Source: Metaphire vulgaris (lineage: Eukaryota > Annelida > Clitellata > Crassiclitellata > Megascolecidae). From it: DNA of 64,000 nt. Numbering within the stretch: the first letter of the stretch is position 1; each line of letters starts with the position of its first letter. The notes beneath the pieces are model-generated. The model was given only the letters and a program-made list of their open reading frames with translations, ran no database searches and was not told the DNA's origin. Shown here one piece after another: positions 51,797-63,682 of the stretch. The stretch is from contig CM030863.1 of the NCBI GenBank assembly GCA_018105865.1, positions 2,079,601 through 2,143,600 on the forward strand, in the 5' to 3' direction. Both the position numbers and the translations under genes were made by a program.

Positions 51797-52320
51797 TCTA
51801 TAATATTAAGATCCTTATCTGTATGTCTCTCTGTCTGTTACCTTCAAACGTTCTGATTGGTTGACTATTGGTAGACGGTTTAGACCGTTTAGTCCTTACG
51901 TCGCGATGCGTTGGTGGGCGAGCGTTGACTATTGGTAGACGGTTTAGTCCTTACGTCGCGATGCGTTGGTGGACGATGTTCGAAGACGACGTTGCTATTG
52001 GTAACAATTGTTCGTAGAACCGGTTTAGTCGAGTCATTGCAGCGTCAGAGGGCTGGGCGTGCGACGACGTTGCTATTGGTAACAATTGTTCGCAGCCTGA
52101 GGTAGTTGCGCAATTTTAACGTACATTTTAACGTACACAAAAAACGTGATTTTAACGTACATAGGCCTAATTATTACGTGGCGCAGAGCTTGGCTAGGTG
52201 GCGATCATTGAAATGTTGTTCAGCATGAATTCAATGATTGGGTATTAGGTATAGGTATTGGATTAGTATTATCCTGCACTGCGAGCGAAGCGAGCGCGAG
52301 CGTAGCGAGCATCTTTCTAG
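51797..52320 (+). mobile_element. Non-autonomous Helitron-like element, unit B
   Basis: 524 bp starting TCTATAATATTAAGATCC and ending in GCGAGC-type repeats then TTTCTAG, i.e. TC...CTAG ends. It lies between A and T with no target duplication: the join of the flanks, gcgttatta + ttaagtgtt, occurs uninterrupted in unit A (near 43852-43868). It contains two ~55-bp direct repeats (ctattggtagacggtttag...). No Rep/helicase. The 3' hairpin is not obvious. Confidence 0.65.
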
Positions 52321-52778
52321 TTAAGTGTTAAAATCTTTAAGCCTTAGTGCACTGTTCGTCATGTTGTGACTTTTTAAATTGAAGGGGCCCATTAATAATT
52401 TTTGCATTATGGCCTAAAAATCCTAGCTACGCTACTGGAGGGGTGTAAATCTTAACTAGTCATTGCTATTTCAAAATCAAAACACATGTTAATGTTCCAC
52501 GTGAAAACGGTTACTAACCAATAAAAAATTTTTGAGGTAGTCGGATTTTTTTTTTGTGGGGGGGGGGTATATATACCGATATACCCCCTGTCCCTAAGGC
52601 CCTGAAATGTTCCTTTTTGCGATTTTTGCGCATCCATTTATGTCACTAAGCGTCACTCCGTCTGGATTTTCGACTCGAACTGGGCCGATCCGTCGATGTT
52701 TAGGAAAATTGCGATCTATGCGAGTGATTTTTGCGTTAACGCTTGAAACTGTTCTGATCGCCGTGATCGGTCAGCGCT

Positions 52779-52782
<4 letters not shown>

Positions 52783-52820
<38 letters not shown>

Positions 52821-53123
52821 ACATTTTCTCTCTCCTACTGATTCCCTGTCGGCCTTCGTCGTCTTCTCAACTGCAAACTCTGGTCGAGGTCGAGGCTGCC
52901 GAGAGATATAAAGGGACTGTGCGAGCCTCTTCGTGCTCTCTGGTCTCCTGAAATTGACGAATTCTTTTTCCTGGCGGAGAATTATTTTCTTACACAGCAA
53001 CACGTTACTGTATTTAAAATCTCTCGGCCAATGAACTCGTCTGAAAACAACTGGAAAACCCGCACGCGTTGGAATATCGTCATCCACACTGGAATTGGAA
53101 TTTCCCAACTTCACTACATCCGC

Positions 53124-53170
<47 letters not shown>
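52783..53170. repeat. (GA)n microsatellites, unit B
   Basis: GA runs at 52783-52819 and 53128-53170, both shorter than in unit A. Confidence 0.9.
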
Positions 53171-53174
<4 letters not shown>

Positions 53175-53521
53175 AACGCATTGGAAATTCCAAACTTCTA
53201 AACGCAATCACGGATCCGGGAATTTCAGATTTTTATCAGCCTATACTGTATGTACATATCATCATCTTCTTCACATCTTCACCTTCAAGCGATACCGCAC
53301 CAGATGTTGGTGACTTTCGTAACCATCCAAAGCATCTCAAAGGAAAAGAAAGGACTGCTCACCAAGATGGACAAAATATCATAGTCAGCACTACACCAAG
53401 ATGGACAAAAACATCACAGGGGCCTAGTCAGCACTTTCTTTGACTGTTAAGGACTAAAATGACGCTAGCCTGTATTTCCGTTGTCCGTGATGAATATTGT
53501 GCTCTGTTTTGATCAAACACT

Positions 53522-54680
53522 GTGTTGTTTCCGCCTACCACTGCGTCGCAGCAGTATGGCCGTCTTAGTTCATTTCCAGCGTCGTTCATCCTAGCTGCAA
53601 CTAAACGTGCAGCAAGAAGTTCATTTGGGTGCAGACGGCTCATCCTTCCGGTCATTCTTCTGTGCGGGGACATACACCTGAATCCAGGGCCTGGAAATGC
53701 TACTCTTACCATCTCCACACTTAGGCCTAATATCCGCTCTCTGGTGAATCAAATTCACGGCTCTGTATTAATGGACATCATCACCACCTCTCCTCACCCT
53801 CCTCACATAATAAATAGCGCTTGCTGAGAATTGGATCAATGACCTCACAGTCCTCACTACTCCCTCACAGCTAGCAGATTCTACACCCCGCGGATAGGCT
53901 ATACTCTCATCAGCTCGCCTCGAAAATCCACATCTCAGAATGGATCGATCACCCTGTGCGGAGGAAGTGCATCTCTTTTACGTGAACCATCGACGATTCT
54001 CGATATCGGAGAATATGCATAGGTCGTCTACCGATCTTTCGAATGTGCTTCCATCACCCTCATATTCGCGAACACTTTACTCACAGTTTTCAACGTCTAT
54101 CGCCCGCCATTGTCCTCACGGTACTCCACACCATTTTCGGGTTTTCTTGAGGAATTCTGTTTTTTTCTAACATTGGCGGCTACCATCCCCCATGAGTTCG
54201 TCATCACTGGAGATTTTAACGTGCACGTTGAACGGTCAACTCGTTCACCTGGTCAGCCTGACCCTCATTCGACCAACAGCCACGTCACTAAGATTCTCAG
54301 ATCGGTCGATCTCGTACACGCACCTCGTCTTCCATCAGAGACACGAAAGATCAATAACTCGGGTCCTCTTCAGTCCATAAATCAGTCACCATTGGCCATC
54401 ACTCCACAAACTTTCCGAAAACAACTCAAAACTATTCTTTTCAAGAAATCCTATGGCGAAATCTTTAATAGAGGCCTGCATTCTACCCGCCGCAAATCTT
54501 GTTATCATCTTCCATAAAATACTTGGCTGCGACTGCCTACATGGATCTAGGCCTACAACCTCGACCACCACGGACTACGGATTACGGACTATGGATTTAC
54601 CTGGATTGAGCGCTCGTGAATAAGCTGGTGCACTGCGCCAATCTTTCGGGCAGCGCTATAAAAATTTTGTGTTTACTTAC
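53522..54680 (+). pseudogene. Internally deleted L2-like LINE with 2A-like motif, unit B
   Basis: N-terminal frame ends its hydrophobic stretch with LLCGDIHLNPGP (GDIHLNPGP at 53666-53692), close to the 2A-like D-x-E-x-NPGP signal carried by several CR1/L2-type LINEs but with H instead of E. Then FVITGDFNVHVE (AP-endonuclease motif), then directly the C-terminal FRKQLKTILFKKSYG block. Frameshifted; no RT. Confidence 0.7.
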
Positions 54681-54699
54681 TTTACTTACTTACCTTCAT

Positions 54700-55903
54700 G
54701 GGAAAGTGCATGTCTATAGCTGTTCATTTATTATGTTCACGGGGCCAATACGGTTGAGATAGGCTACAGATAATAACATGACATGACATAATAATAATAT
54801 ATATCGTTTCGTCAACCTAGGCTACAACTACCTTGCTTCATTTGCCTCGATTTAAATCGTTGTACAGAATATAGGCTAAACGAGTCCCGGACATTGAATA
54901 GTCCCATCGAAACGACTTGCAGAGGGCAGATCATCCTGAGGTCTGGGGTTGGGTGGACAGGACAGGAGGAGAACCCCAAAACCATATAAAGGTTCACAGC
55001 AACGTGAAGAGGCTTAGGAGGCATTAACCTGTGTGAACACTACTAATTATTATAACACAGTGGTTCTTAACCTTATTATGATTAGCCGCCCGAAACAAGA
55101 ATAAGAGAGCGAAGATTCCTCTATTAGCCTACATTATCCGAGGACAAGTTTATGAAACCGCAAAATATTGAAAAATTTATAAACTGCAACATACATCTGT
55201 CACAGTGAAAGTGTCAAGTGAAAATTTTCTTTTGGAGTGTCTAATTTGGCAAAACAATTGCTGCAGTTATCTGCACAGTGTACAGAATACACTGAAGTAA
55301 GAGCCTTTAAAGTAGACTTTATTTCCGGATCATTCTGCGTACCGACACAGCGTCTACTAAGTACCCCCAAGGGGTACGAATAACCCCGGCTTACAACCAC
55401 TGTTGTAGCACAAAAATTAGAAAGAAATGAATGTTATGTGTGTTTTGTTTAGCATTCTACAACATACTGCGAATTGCGTTACTTTCTTGTACATGTACAA
55501 TCAAAGATAACAGATGCAACCGGCAAACGAAAGTTTGAATGGAGATTTGTGTGAGCGACAATGCTTTTCAACACATCAGAAATACCACAAAATCATTTAA
55601 AATCCATTCAATATTATTATTATTGTTATTAGGATGTTAAGTCAAGGTACACACGCACAGAAAAGTGAAAGCATTCCAATTAGACTATATTGAATCATCA
55701 TATAGGGCCTAATCGAGAGAAACGTTGACTTTTTTTACAGATTTCGTTGACTGAGAAGAAAGAATTCGAAGACGAAGGTGTTGAAATTTAAAGCAGAAAT
55801 TTAAAGCATCAATGCACAAAAGGTGACGTAAGGATTTCTAATTTCAAAACACATTAATAAATCACTCGCCGAAAACACTTCAGGAAAACGAAAGAAGAAA
55901 TAA
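54700..55903 (+). other. 5' flank of cGLR-like copy C
   Basis: Near-duplicate of 46640-47848. Confidence 0.55.
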
Positions 55904-57946
55904 ATGGAGGATTCGGAAGAAGAGAAGAACGAAATTCGAGAATTCTGCAGGGACCTTGTAAATCTTCCGACGCCAACGGAATTACTCTGGACAGGAAGTT
56001 TCTTCGAACTTCCGGCCAAATTCTTCTTCAACAACATGACCGACTTGGATACTATTGTTTATCCTAGACATATCTGTGCTCTACCATTCAATTATAAATC
56101 AAACGTTTTGCCAAATAAAAGTCATATTGAGCTCAAGAAACAACCAGATAACACAAGAGGAATAACAGTACTAAGGCTGTATTCAAAAGAATCCCATCCT
56201 GGTTTCACTCAGCTGCTTCGTGATAGGGAAGTTAACAAAAGCTGTCGCTATTCTCGAAAGGATTTGAGACTAGATAGCGAGAAGAAGGCATGCTTTACTA
56301 TCAATTTAATGCGAAGTTCAGATCCAATTTTGGGATATTTTAAATGTCTAAACTATATGGGAAATGGTATTTATGATCGCAATGAAATTACCTATGATTG
56401 GGTGGAGTCTATACTCTGTCCAGTTTGGCCAGAAGAAGCCAGAGAATGGATAAACCGAGAACGTCGATATGGTTGGCCGTCGAATGTTTTAATAGAATCC
56501 GTTGTTAAGAGCGGATGTTTTCTGGTTTCGAAACCTCATCAGAACAATGCAGGTGATAAGGGTGAATGGAGAATCTCGTTTAGCAAAGCAGAATTGTGTC
56601 TCATTCACAGTTGGAATGATGTTCAGATGTACATCTACCACATTCTTCGGTTAGTTAAAAACGACGTTGTTACTAAATGTGGTGGAAGTGACATTTGCCA
56701 TCTGAAAACATATCACTTCAAAACCTTGATGCTATGGACTTGTGAGGAAAAAAGTCCTGAATTTTGGGACGAAATAAACATTGAGACATCGGTAAAAGAA
56801 TTAGTTTGTACAATGATCGAATGGCTGAACAGAAAAGAATGTCGAAATTATTTCATTTCCGACAACAATATGTTTGATCATCTGTTCAGCGATTTTTGTT
56901 TTGAGGACGAAGTACAAAATATGCTTTCATCAGTTGAAAGAATTCAATTCTACATAAATAAAACCTACAATCTTCTTCACAATAAAGCTAACGAAATCGC
57001 CCTAAGAATTCCAAATAAATTTCTTCTCTTTTTGCACTTAAGGTTCTATCAGGAATATGCTATAACTCCATCTTTGACGGAGAGGCAAAGATATAAACCA
57101 GTGGACGCTTCTGAGGAAACTGATTATTTTCGTACAAAGGCCGCTGCGTTGTACAAAGCACTCTGCATTCATAAGGATCTTCTGTCCTGTAAAACATCTA
57201 GTAAGCATTACGTGAATAATATGATTGACTTGGCTCTGGACCGTTTCAAGTTCTGCCAAAGAAGCTCAATTGACGGATATTCAAAGACGATCGTTTCCTC
57301 CTCCGAAAACGGTCACGAAATGGTCAAGAAGATCTCCATGATTCGAGTCGAGAACACAGACAATTTTGTTGCGATTCCACAGCTTTCATCGGTAGATGAT
57401 TTAACGCAGGCGATTTTATTAGCCTTGACGCAGTCCATAAACGATGGCATTTACGACCCGTTTTACTTCCTCAGTACTGCTTATTTGGCCAACTTTCATT
57501 ACACCGCATTTGATGGAAACACACATTCTGCCGATCAATGGAGGATGGCTCTATCGTTAGCACATCATCTGATATGCCACTACGATAATCTGGCGAAGAA
57601 ATATCAGTCGTTTGACATCCACGAACCACTATTATATGTCATAATCAGTAGAAAGTGGGTCACAATATTCGATGAATATATTCAAACAGTGTTTGGCTTC
57701 TATGTACTGTGCAGTGCTTTTCTTAACAGCAAAGGTCAATGTGTTAATGGCTGCGAGAACAGAGACATTGTCGTTCATATTAACGCTGTGGATTTTCTGA
57801 AATACACTCGAATCCAATGCAACAGAAAGTTGAGTGCTGTGGAAGGATTTCCAATTGACGACAGATGTGACGTAATTCAAATGAAAAGATTGATTTTTCT
57901 TCATTCAACCACAGCTCTCTTGTATTCAGCCTTGCGCTCTCGTTAG
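55904..57946 (+). CDS. Mab-21/cGAS-like nucleotidyltransferase candidate, copy C
   Basis: Intact single-exon gene, 680 residues, same domain layout and catalytic pattern as copy B (GSFFE, DLD, YDWV). Residues about 87-215 are the same as in B, whereas the blocks NDVVTKCGGSD and FDGNTHSADQWR are shared with A and not with B, a mosaic pattern. The variable segment after residue 65 (SNVLPNKSHIEL) is unique to C. Function inferred as for B: possible cytosolic sensor enzyme of the cGAS-like receptor type. The unknown C-terminal third could instead mean a structural Mab-21 protein with another role. Confidence 0.85.
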   Translation: MEDSEEEKNEIREFCRDLVNLPTPTELLWTGSFFELPAKFFFNNMTDLDTIVYPRHICALPFNYKSNVLPNKSHIELKKQPDNTRGITVLRLYSKESHPGFTQLLRDREVNKSCRYSRKDLRLDSEKKACFTINLMRSSDPILGYFKCLNYMGNGIYDRNEITYDWVESILCPVWPEEAREWINRERRYGWPSNVLIESVVKSGCFLVSKPHQNNAGDKGEWRISFSKAELCLIHSWNDVQMYIYHILRLVKNDVVTKCGGSDICHLKTYHFKTLMLWTCEEKSPEFWDEINIETSVKELVCTMIEWLNRKECRNYFISDNNMFDHLFSDFCFEDEVQNMLSSVERIQFYINKTYNLLHNKANEIALRIPNKFLLFLHLRFYQEYAITPSLTERQRYKPVDASEETDYFRTKAAALYKALCIHKDLLSCKTSSKHYVNNMIDLALDRFKFCQRSSIDGYSKTIVSSSENGHEMVKKISMIRVENTDNFVAIPQLSSVDDLTQAILLALTQSINDGIYDPFYFLSTAYLANFHYTAFDGNTHSADQWRMALSLAHHLICHYDNLAKKYQSFDIHEPLLYVIISRKWVTIFDEYIQTVFGFYVLCSAFLNSKGQCVNGCENRDIVVHINAVDFLKYTRIQCNRKLSAVEGFPIDDRCDVIQMKRLIFLHSTTALLYSALRSR

Positions 57947-58155
57947 AACTCAATGCTTTCAACTAATCAGGCTGTAGGCGTATATGTGACTATTTGCATC
58001 GGAAATATCGAGTACTGTATTAACCTTCAAGTTTGCAAGTTCTGCACTATTTTTTTAGCAAAAACAAATTATTTGACGTTTTCTTTTTGCTAAAATAAGA
58101 TAGGCCTAGATCTCACTTTTGCACACGTTGCATACTGTCGCTTAGACACCCTATA

Positions 58156-58305
58156 GCAGAACTACTACAGGAAAACGTGCTTTTTCTGTTGCCGGACCCA
58201 GACTTTGGAATTCTATGCCGGTACAGGTCCGCCAAATTGATTGTTTTACTACCTTCAGGTCTAGACTTAAAACACATCTATTCCTGACTGCATATCCGCC
58301 TTAAC
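58156..58305 (+). pseudogene. LINE C-terminal tail (L2/CR1-like)
   Basis: Reads FSVAGPRLWNSMPVQVRQ, then FRSRLKTHLFLTAYPP stop. It is followed about 130 bp later by the (TAC)n array. Confidence 0.7.
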
Positions 58306-58438
58306 CTGGAATCTGGAGGTACGGACTGACCTTTGGATTACAACCTTGATTCACCACGAACAAGATCACGACTACGATTATTCACTGAAGCGACCATCGA
58401 CTGGTGCAGATGTACTACTACAATGGCGCTAAAGAAGT

Positions 58439-58439
<1 letters not shown>

Positions 58440-58485
<46 letters not shown>

Positions 58486-58585
58486 GCTACTGCTACTACT
58501 ACTACTGCTACTACTACTGCTGCTACTGCTGCTACTGCTACTGCTGCTGCTGCTGCTACTGCTGCTGCTGCTACTATTACGACTG

Positions 58586-58621
<36 letters not shown>

Positions 58622-58638
58622 TACTACTACTACTACTG

Positions 58639-58677
<39 letters not shown>

Positions 58678-58752
58678 ACTTAAAGAAGAACTTCGAGAGG
58701 TAGATTCGCATTATGGCCCAGCAGTCTTTGCTGCTGGTGATATATATATATA

Positions 58753-58808
<56 letters not shown>
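58440..58808. repeat. (TAC)n/(TGC)n array and (TA)n array
   Basis: TAC with interspersed TGC to about 58677, then a TA run at 58741-58808. Confidence 0.95.
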
Positions 58809-58811
<3 letters not shown>

Positions 58812-58830
58812 GCATATTCATCTTAAGGGG

Positions 58831-58919
58831 CGAGATGCAACGTATTTCAAATGCAAAGATTAATTTTTCTTAATTCAACCACAGTACTTTTGTATTCAGC
58901 CTTGCGCTCTTCTCGTTAG
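58831..58919 (+). pseudogene. 3' remnant of a cGLR-like gene (copy E)
   Basis: Matches the last ~28 codons of copy C (gatgcaacgtatttcaaatg..., cagccttgcgctct...cgttag) with small indels, and continues into the same 3' flank (gcacacgttgcatactgtc). A truncated duplicate 0.9 kb downstream of C. Confidence 0.75.
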
Positions 58920-59100
58920 AACTCATGCTTTTAACTAACTAGCGTGTGGATGTGATTATTTGCATCTGCAAATTCGAGTATTAACTTTGAAGTCTTCAAC
59001 TCCTGCACTACTTTTAGCTAAACAATTATTTGGCATTTTGTTGTTGTTAACTTTTGCACACGTTGCATACTGTCACTTACTTAAGAAAAACGAGCTTTCG

Positions 59101-59689
59101 AATCGCATTGTGACCCAACGGTCATTGTTGTTGCCGTTGCTGCTGCTGCTGATATTTTAGGACATAGCCTATTCGTATTAATAAGGGGCTAAGCATTAGC
59201 GGACGTCAACAAGATTTAAGCTAAGATGCTGATTAGCGTTAAATGGTATTTCTTGGAGATTAGAAATGCAGTGAAAACACTTTATTGGAGAGAAAATTTC
59301 CAAAAAAGTGTTTTCCCGCGTCTTTATTCATGGGCGTCCAGAGGGGATGCTAGGGGTGCAATTGCACCCACCTCAAAAACTTGTGAAGTCATGAAAAAGT
59401 AAAATTACTAAACAAAGTAACCTAAAGGCCTAGTGCTGAGTTAAAATATGAATTTGTATAGAAATCCGACGAACTTTCTGGTAGCTCTAAATATTATTTA
59501 TTATTAGTCCAATAGATCTGTTCAATTTTGTGCTGTAATTTTTGTTTCCTCCTTCTAAAATCCGACCTGTACAGCCTCAAAGGGGCGAAGGAGGTGGCAA
59601 CGTATAGAAGTATGGGTATGCCTGACAGAGCTATGCCATCAGTGATGAAAACCTTGTGTTGAAGTATCACCTAGGGTAGTATCACCATT
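59101..59689. other. No gene; MITE end near 59331
   Basis: tcatgggcgtccagaggggatgct near 59330 resembles the CATGGGCGCCCACGG family end. No partner end was found. Confidence 0.45.
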
Positions 59690-62440
59690 TTGGAAAGAAT
59701 GTGGAAATTTCACAACGTGTATACCAGGGCAAGAAAACAACTATAAAGTGATATACTCTGGAGGAAATCACAATCGAAAGGGCGTAGCCCTCATTCTAAG
59801 AGAAAAGATTGCAAGTACAATCATATACCACCAAGAAATATCCGAGAGAATCATACTGGTCAAACTCCAGGCTAAACCAAGAAATATACTCATAATACAA
59901 GTCTATGGACCAAATGAAGATGCAGAAGAATCAATAAAGGAAACCTTCTACGAAGAACTAGATAAAATCATCAAAGAACATAAAGAATACAAAGATTGCC
60001 TAATCATAACGGGCGATTTCAACGCCAAGGTTGGGGAAACAAAAGAAGATGACATAGTGGGACCTTTTTGGCTTGGGAAAAGAAGCGAGGAGGACAACTG
60101 CTGGTGGATTTCTGCAGGAGAGAAAATTTATGCATAACAAACACATGGTATGAGCAAAAAGAAAAAGCAAGACACACTTGGACAGCTCCAGACAAAATAC
60201 ACAAAAACCAAATTGACTATATACTCATCGACAAAAGATATCGGAATGGTGTCAAAAACTGCAAATCTAGACCAGGAGCTGATTGCGAATCAGACCACAA
60301 CCCTGTAGTCATGACACTGAAACAAATATCTCTGAAACAAATTAAAAAGAAAAGACATAAGAAAAGCTGGAACATAGACAAATTAAAGGATCAATCTATA
60401 AAAGAAGAATACGAAAGGGCTACAAACGAAAAACTGGAAGACACAAAGAAAGAAAAGGACCAAAAGATAATCTGGAAACAGCTAAAAGAATGCATAACAG
60501 AGGTAGCAGACAACTTATGCGGAAAGCAAGAACAACACATGAAGCAGCCATGGATAACAACGGAAATACTGAATAAAATAGAGAAAAGGAAGAAGCATAA
60601 AAATAAGGATTCTGACAAATCGCAACAAACGTATTTACAACTAAAACATGAAATACAAAAATGTGCAGAGACACAAAAACAAATTTATCAATGAGAAGTG
60701 CAAGGAAATAGAAGAGTTAGACAAAAGGCACAACCCTCTAGTATATAAAAAATCAAGGAGCTGAACATACAGAGAAACAACCCAAACCACGTTATCAGAG
60801 ATAAGAATGGGAAATTACTGGTAAAAGAGGAGGACGTACTGATCAGATGGAAAGAATACGTCGAAACCTTGTACAATGACAATAGAGGAGAAATTCCAAA
60901 AATTAATCACTCAAAGGAAGAAACGATTATAACTGAAGAAGAAATAAGACAGATTATAAAGAAATTACCCAAAAAGAAAGCAACAGGAGAAGATGGAATT
61001 TGCGCAGAACTTATACAAAACTTGGGGCCGGTAGGATATGAAATAATCACAGAGCTAATAAACATAATATATAAAACAGGAGACATACCGGAGGATTTCT
61101 TAAAATGCATATTCGTCCCAATTCCAAAGATAAACAAAGCACAAGACTGCGACGACTACAGAATTATAAGCTTGATATCGCATGCATCCAAAATCTTACT
61201 ACAAGTAATAAAGAACAGAATCACACCATTAGCAGAATCAATATTAGCAGAAAATCAACTGGGCTTCAGAAAAGGTAAGGGAACCAGAGATGCCATCTTT
61301 CAATTAAGGATACTTTGCTGCCCAAAAATGAGAAAGAAATTACACATATGCTTCATTGATTATAAAAAGCATTCGACAGAATAAATCATCAAAAGCTATT
61401 GGAGACACTAAAATGGGCAGGAATACCAAAACTGGAGCAAAATTTAATCTGTAACTTATACTGGAATGAATACGCCACCATAAGAATAAAAGAGGAGGAA
61501 TCTGAGAAGATACAAATAAAAAAGAGTCAGACAAGGATGCATACTATCCCCTTTACTATTTAACCTATATACAGAGCTGTTAATAAAGGAAGATTAGAAC
61601 AAACTCCTGGAATGAATATCAATGGAACAATCTATAACATACTCAGATATGCAGATGATACGGTAATCTTTGCAGAAAAAGAGGAAGACCTCCAACTCAT
61701 AATTAACAAGCTAAAAAGACAAAAGCAAAGAATACGGGATGGAAATTAACAGAAAGAAAACAAAAACGATGATAGTAAGCAAACACAAAAATGAGAAACA
61801 CAACATCCTAATTGATAACACTAAGTTGGAACAAGTAAAGGAATACAAATATCTGGGCAATTTCATAACAGAAAATGGACGATGTACAAGAGACATAAAC
61901 GCCAGAATTGCTATGGCCAAAGAAGCCTTTTGGAAACAAAAATTACTAAGAAGAAACCTAGACCAAACACTAAAACTACGAATCCTGAGATGCTATGTAT
62001 ACTGGTTATCACATTCTCCTGCGAATGCTGGACTCTAACAAAGCAGTTGAAAAATAAAATACAGGCCTTTGAAATGTGGTGCTTCAGAGGAATCTTGAAA
62101 ATTAGCTGGCAAGAGAGAATAACAAATGAAGAGGTACTAAAGAAAATTGGAGAAAAGAGACAACTCCTGACAGAAATTATAAACAGGAAAACTCAGTATG
62201 CTGGACACATAATGCGGGGTTCAAGCACAGAACAAGCAAAAGTCCTATTAGAGGGCAGATATGAGGGAAACAGGGCCAGAGGAAGACCTAGAAGAGACTG
62301 GCTGGACGACGTTAAGGAACACATACAGGAAAAGAACTACGGAAGACTAAAAAGGATTGCTGAAGACAGAACGAAGTGGAAACAACTCATGACCGTCAAC
62401 CTTCAGATATGAAGATGACACATGATGATGATGATGATGA
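59690..62440 (+). mobile_element. RTE-like LINE, frameshifted
   Basis: Blocks in order: AP-endonuclease (GNHNRKGVALIL, IITGDFNAKVGE, NQIDYILID, SDHNPVV), linker, RT (KKKATGEDGICAELIQNLG, ENQLGFRKGKGTRDAIFQLR, RYADDTVIFAE with catalytic YADD near 61650), post-RT (KYLGNFITENG, CWTLTKQLKNKI, WCFRGILKISW, RGRPRRDWLDDV) and stop at 62412, then a short (ATG)n tail typical of RTE elements. At least six frame breaks or stops, so inactive. 5'-truncated. It separates copy E from inverted copy D. Confidence 0.85.
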
Positions 62441-62896
62441 ATTTTTGTTTCTTTCGTAACAAGACCCTGATTTGTACCCCCTGGAAAAATTTCTGTGGAA
62501 GTCCGTGTATTCGTACGCGGATAACGGTATATCTCTCGAACTTGACAGCAGTTCAAAGTTATAAAATTTGAGTGAAAAATAGCTGCAACTCAATTTATCA
62601 ATTCTTCAATGGCCCATTAAGTATAAAGTCAATTTTATCTTAGAAGTAATGCCAGACTTGGTTCATTCCAAACAAAATCTGTATTCCGGACACACACACA
62701 TGTTGGTATGTGCCATGTGAATTTTGACAAGATTTGTTTAGAGCGCTTTGACTTTCAAGAGATCTTTTTGAATGCCTAAACGACAATCCAGTAATGTTTC
62801 ATATTATTGCTTCTCTACTGTACAAATTATTTGCGTTGATGCACTATTTTACGAAAACACCTTTAATATGCTCTTTCTCTTGATATTAGGCACCAT
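62441..62896. other. No gene recognised
   Basis: Short AT-rich spacer without a supportable feature. Confidence 0.4.
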
Positions 62897-63082
62897 CAGG
62901 GGCGGCGCTAAGGGGTGGGTCCGCGGGTCCGGACCCACCCAGAATCGGGCAGTGGCACCCAAACAAATCGTGCAAATACGCAGAGAAATTTTTATGGGGG
63001 AGTGAGGGGTACTCTGAGCCGGGTCCTGGCTGTGTAAATTGCATTAGACCCACCCAGTCAACAAAACCCAGCGCCGCCCCTG
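62897..63082 (+). repeat. hAT-type MITE, CAGGGGCGGCGCTA family
   Basis: 186 bp. Flanks ggcaccat / agcaccat match at 7 of 8. It contains the palindrome gggtccgcgggtccggaccc. Sister of 32451-32631. Confidence 0.85.
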
Positions 63083-63107
63083 AGCACCATGGTCCATGAT
63101 AAATCGC

Positions 63108-63249
<142 letters not shown>

Positions 63250-63682
63250 AAACGTTAGAGGGTAGAGCGCCCCCTTACATCCTAGGGTGGCAACGATGTC
63301 CTAAACTCGTAGTTCGTCCTCGTCTCTAAGAAGGACGAGGACTTGGGTTCTAGCGTACGCCGTCGATGTTATAAAACGAACGCCAAGCGATCATAGGATT
63401 CTCGACATGTAATTACAACACTTTCAACTAAACGCCAGCTACATAATCATATTCGGATAATATTTCAAGCGGCCTTAACGTCTCTAAATCAGTTGCCCCT
63501 CAAGCCCGGCCAAAACGGCAAACAACCCCGAGCGACCAACAGCCAAGAACCAAGTCGAAAGAAGAATGGACGAATTTTTGCTAAAACAAATAGTGCAGGA
63601 CTTGCAAACTTGAAGGTTGATACTCGATATTGCCGATGCAAATAGTCACATACACAGCCTGATTAGTTGAAAGCATTGAGTT

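Larger units (their letters stand above)
38051..55903 (+). repeat. Tandem ~8.0-kb units carrying cGLR-like genes
   Basis: Start-to-start distance is 9,798 bp for A-B and 8,055 bp for B-C. Removing the solo LTR plus its duplication (790 bp) and the LINE plus its duplication (1,001 bp) from A leaves 8,007 bp. Order in each unit: gene, hairpin module, antisense RT fragment, TA array, further TE sequence, GA arrays, internally deleted LINE, shared 5' flank. Confidence 0.9.
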
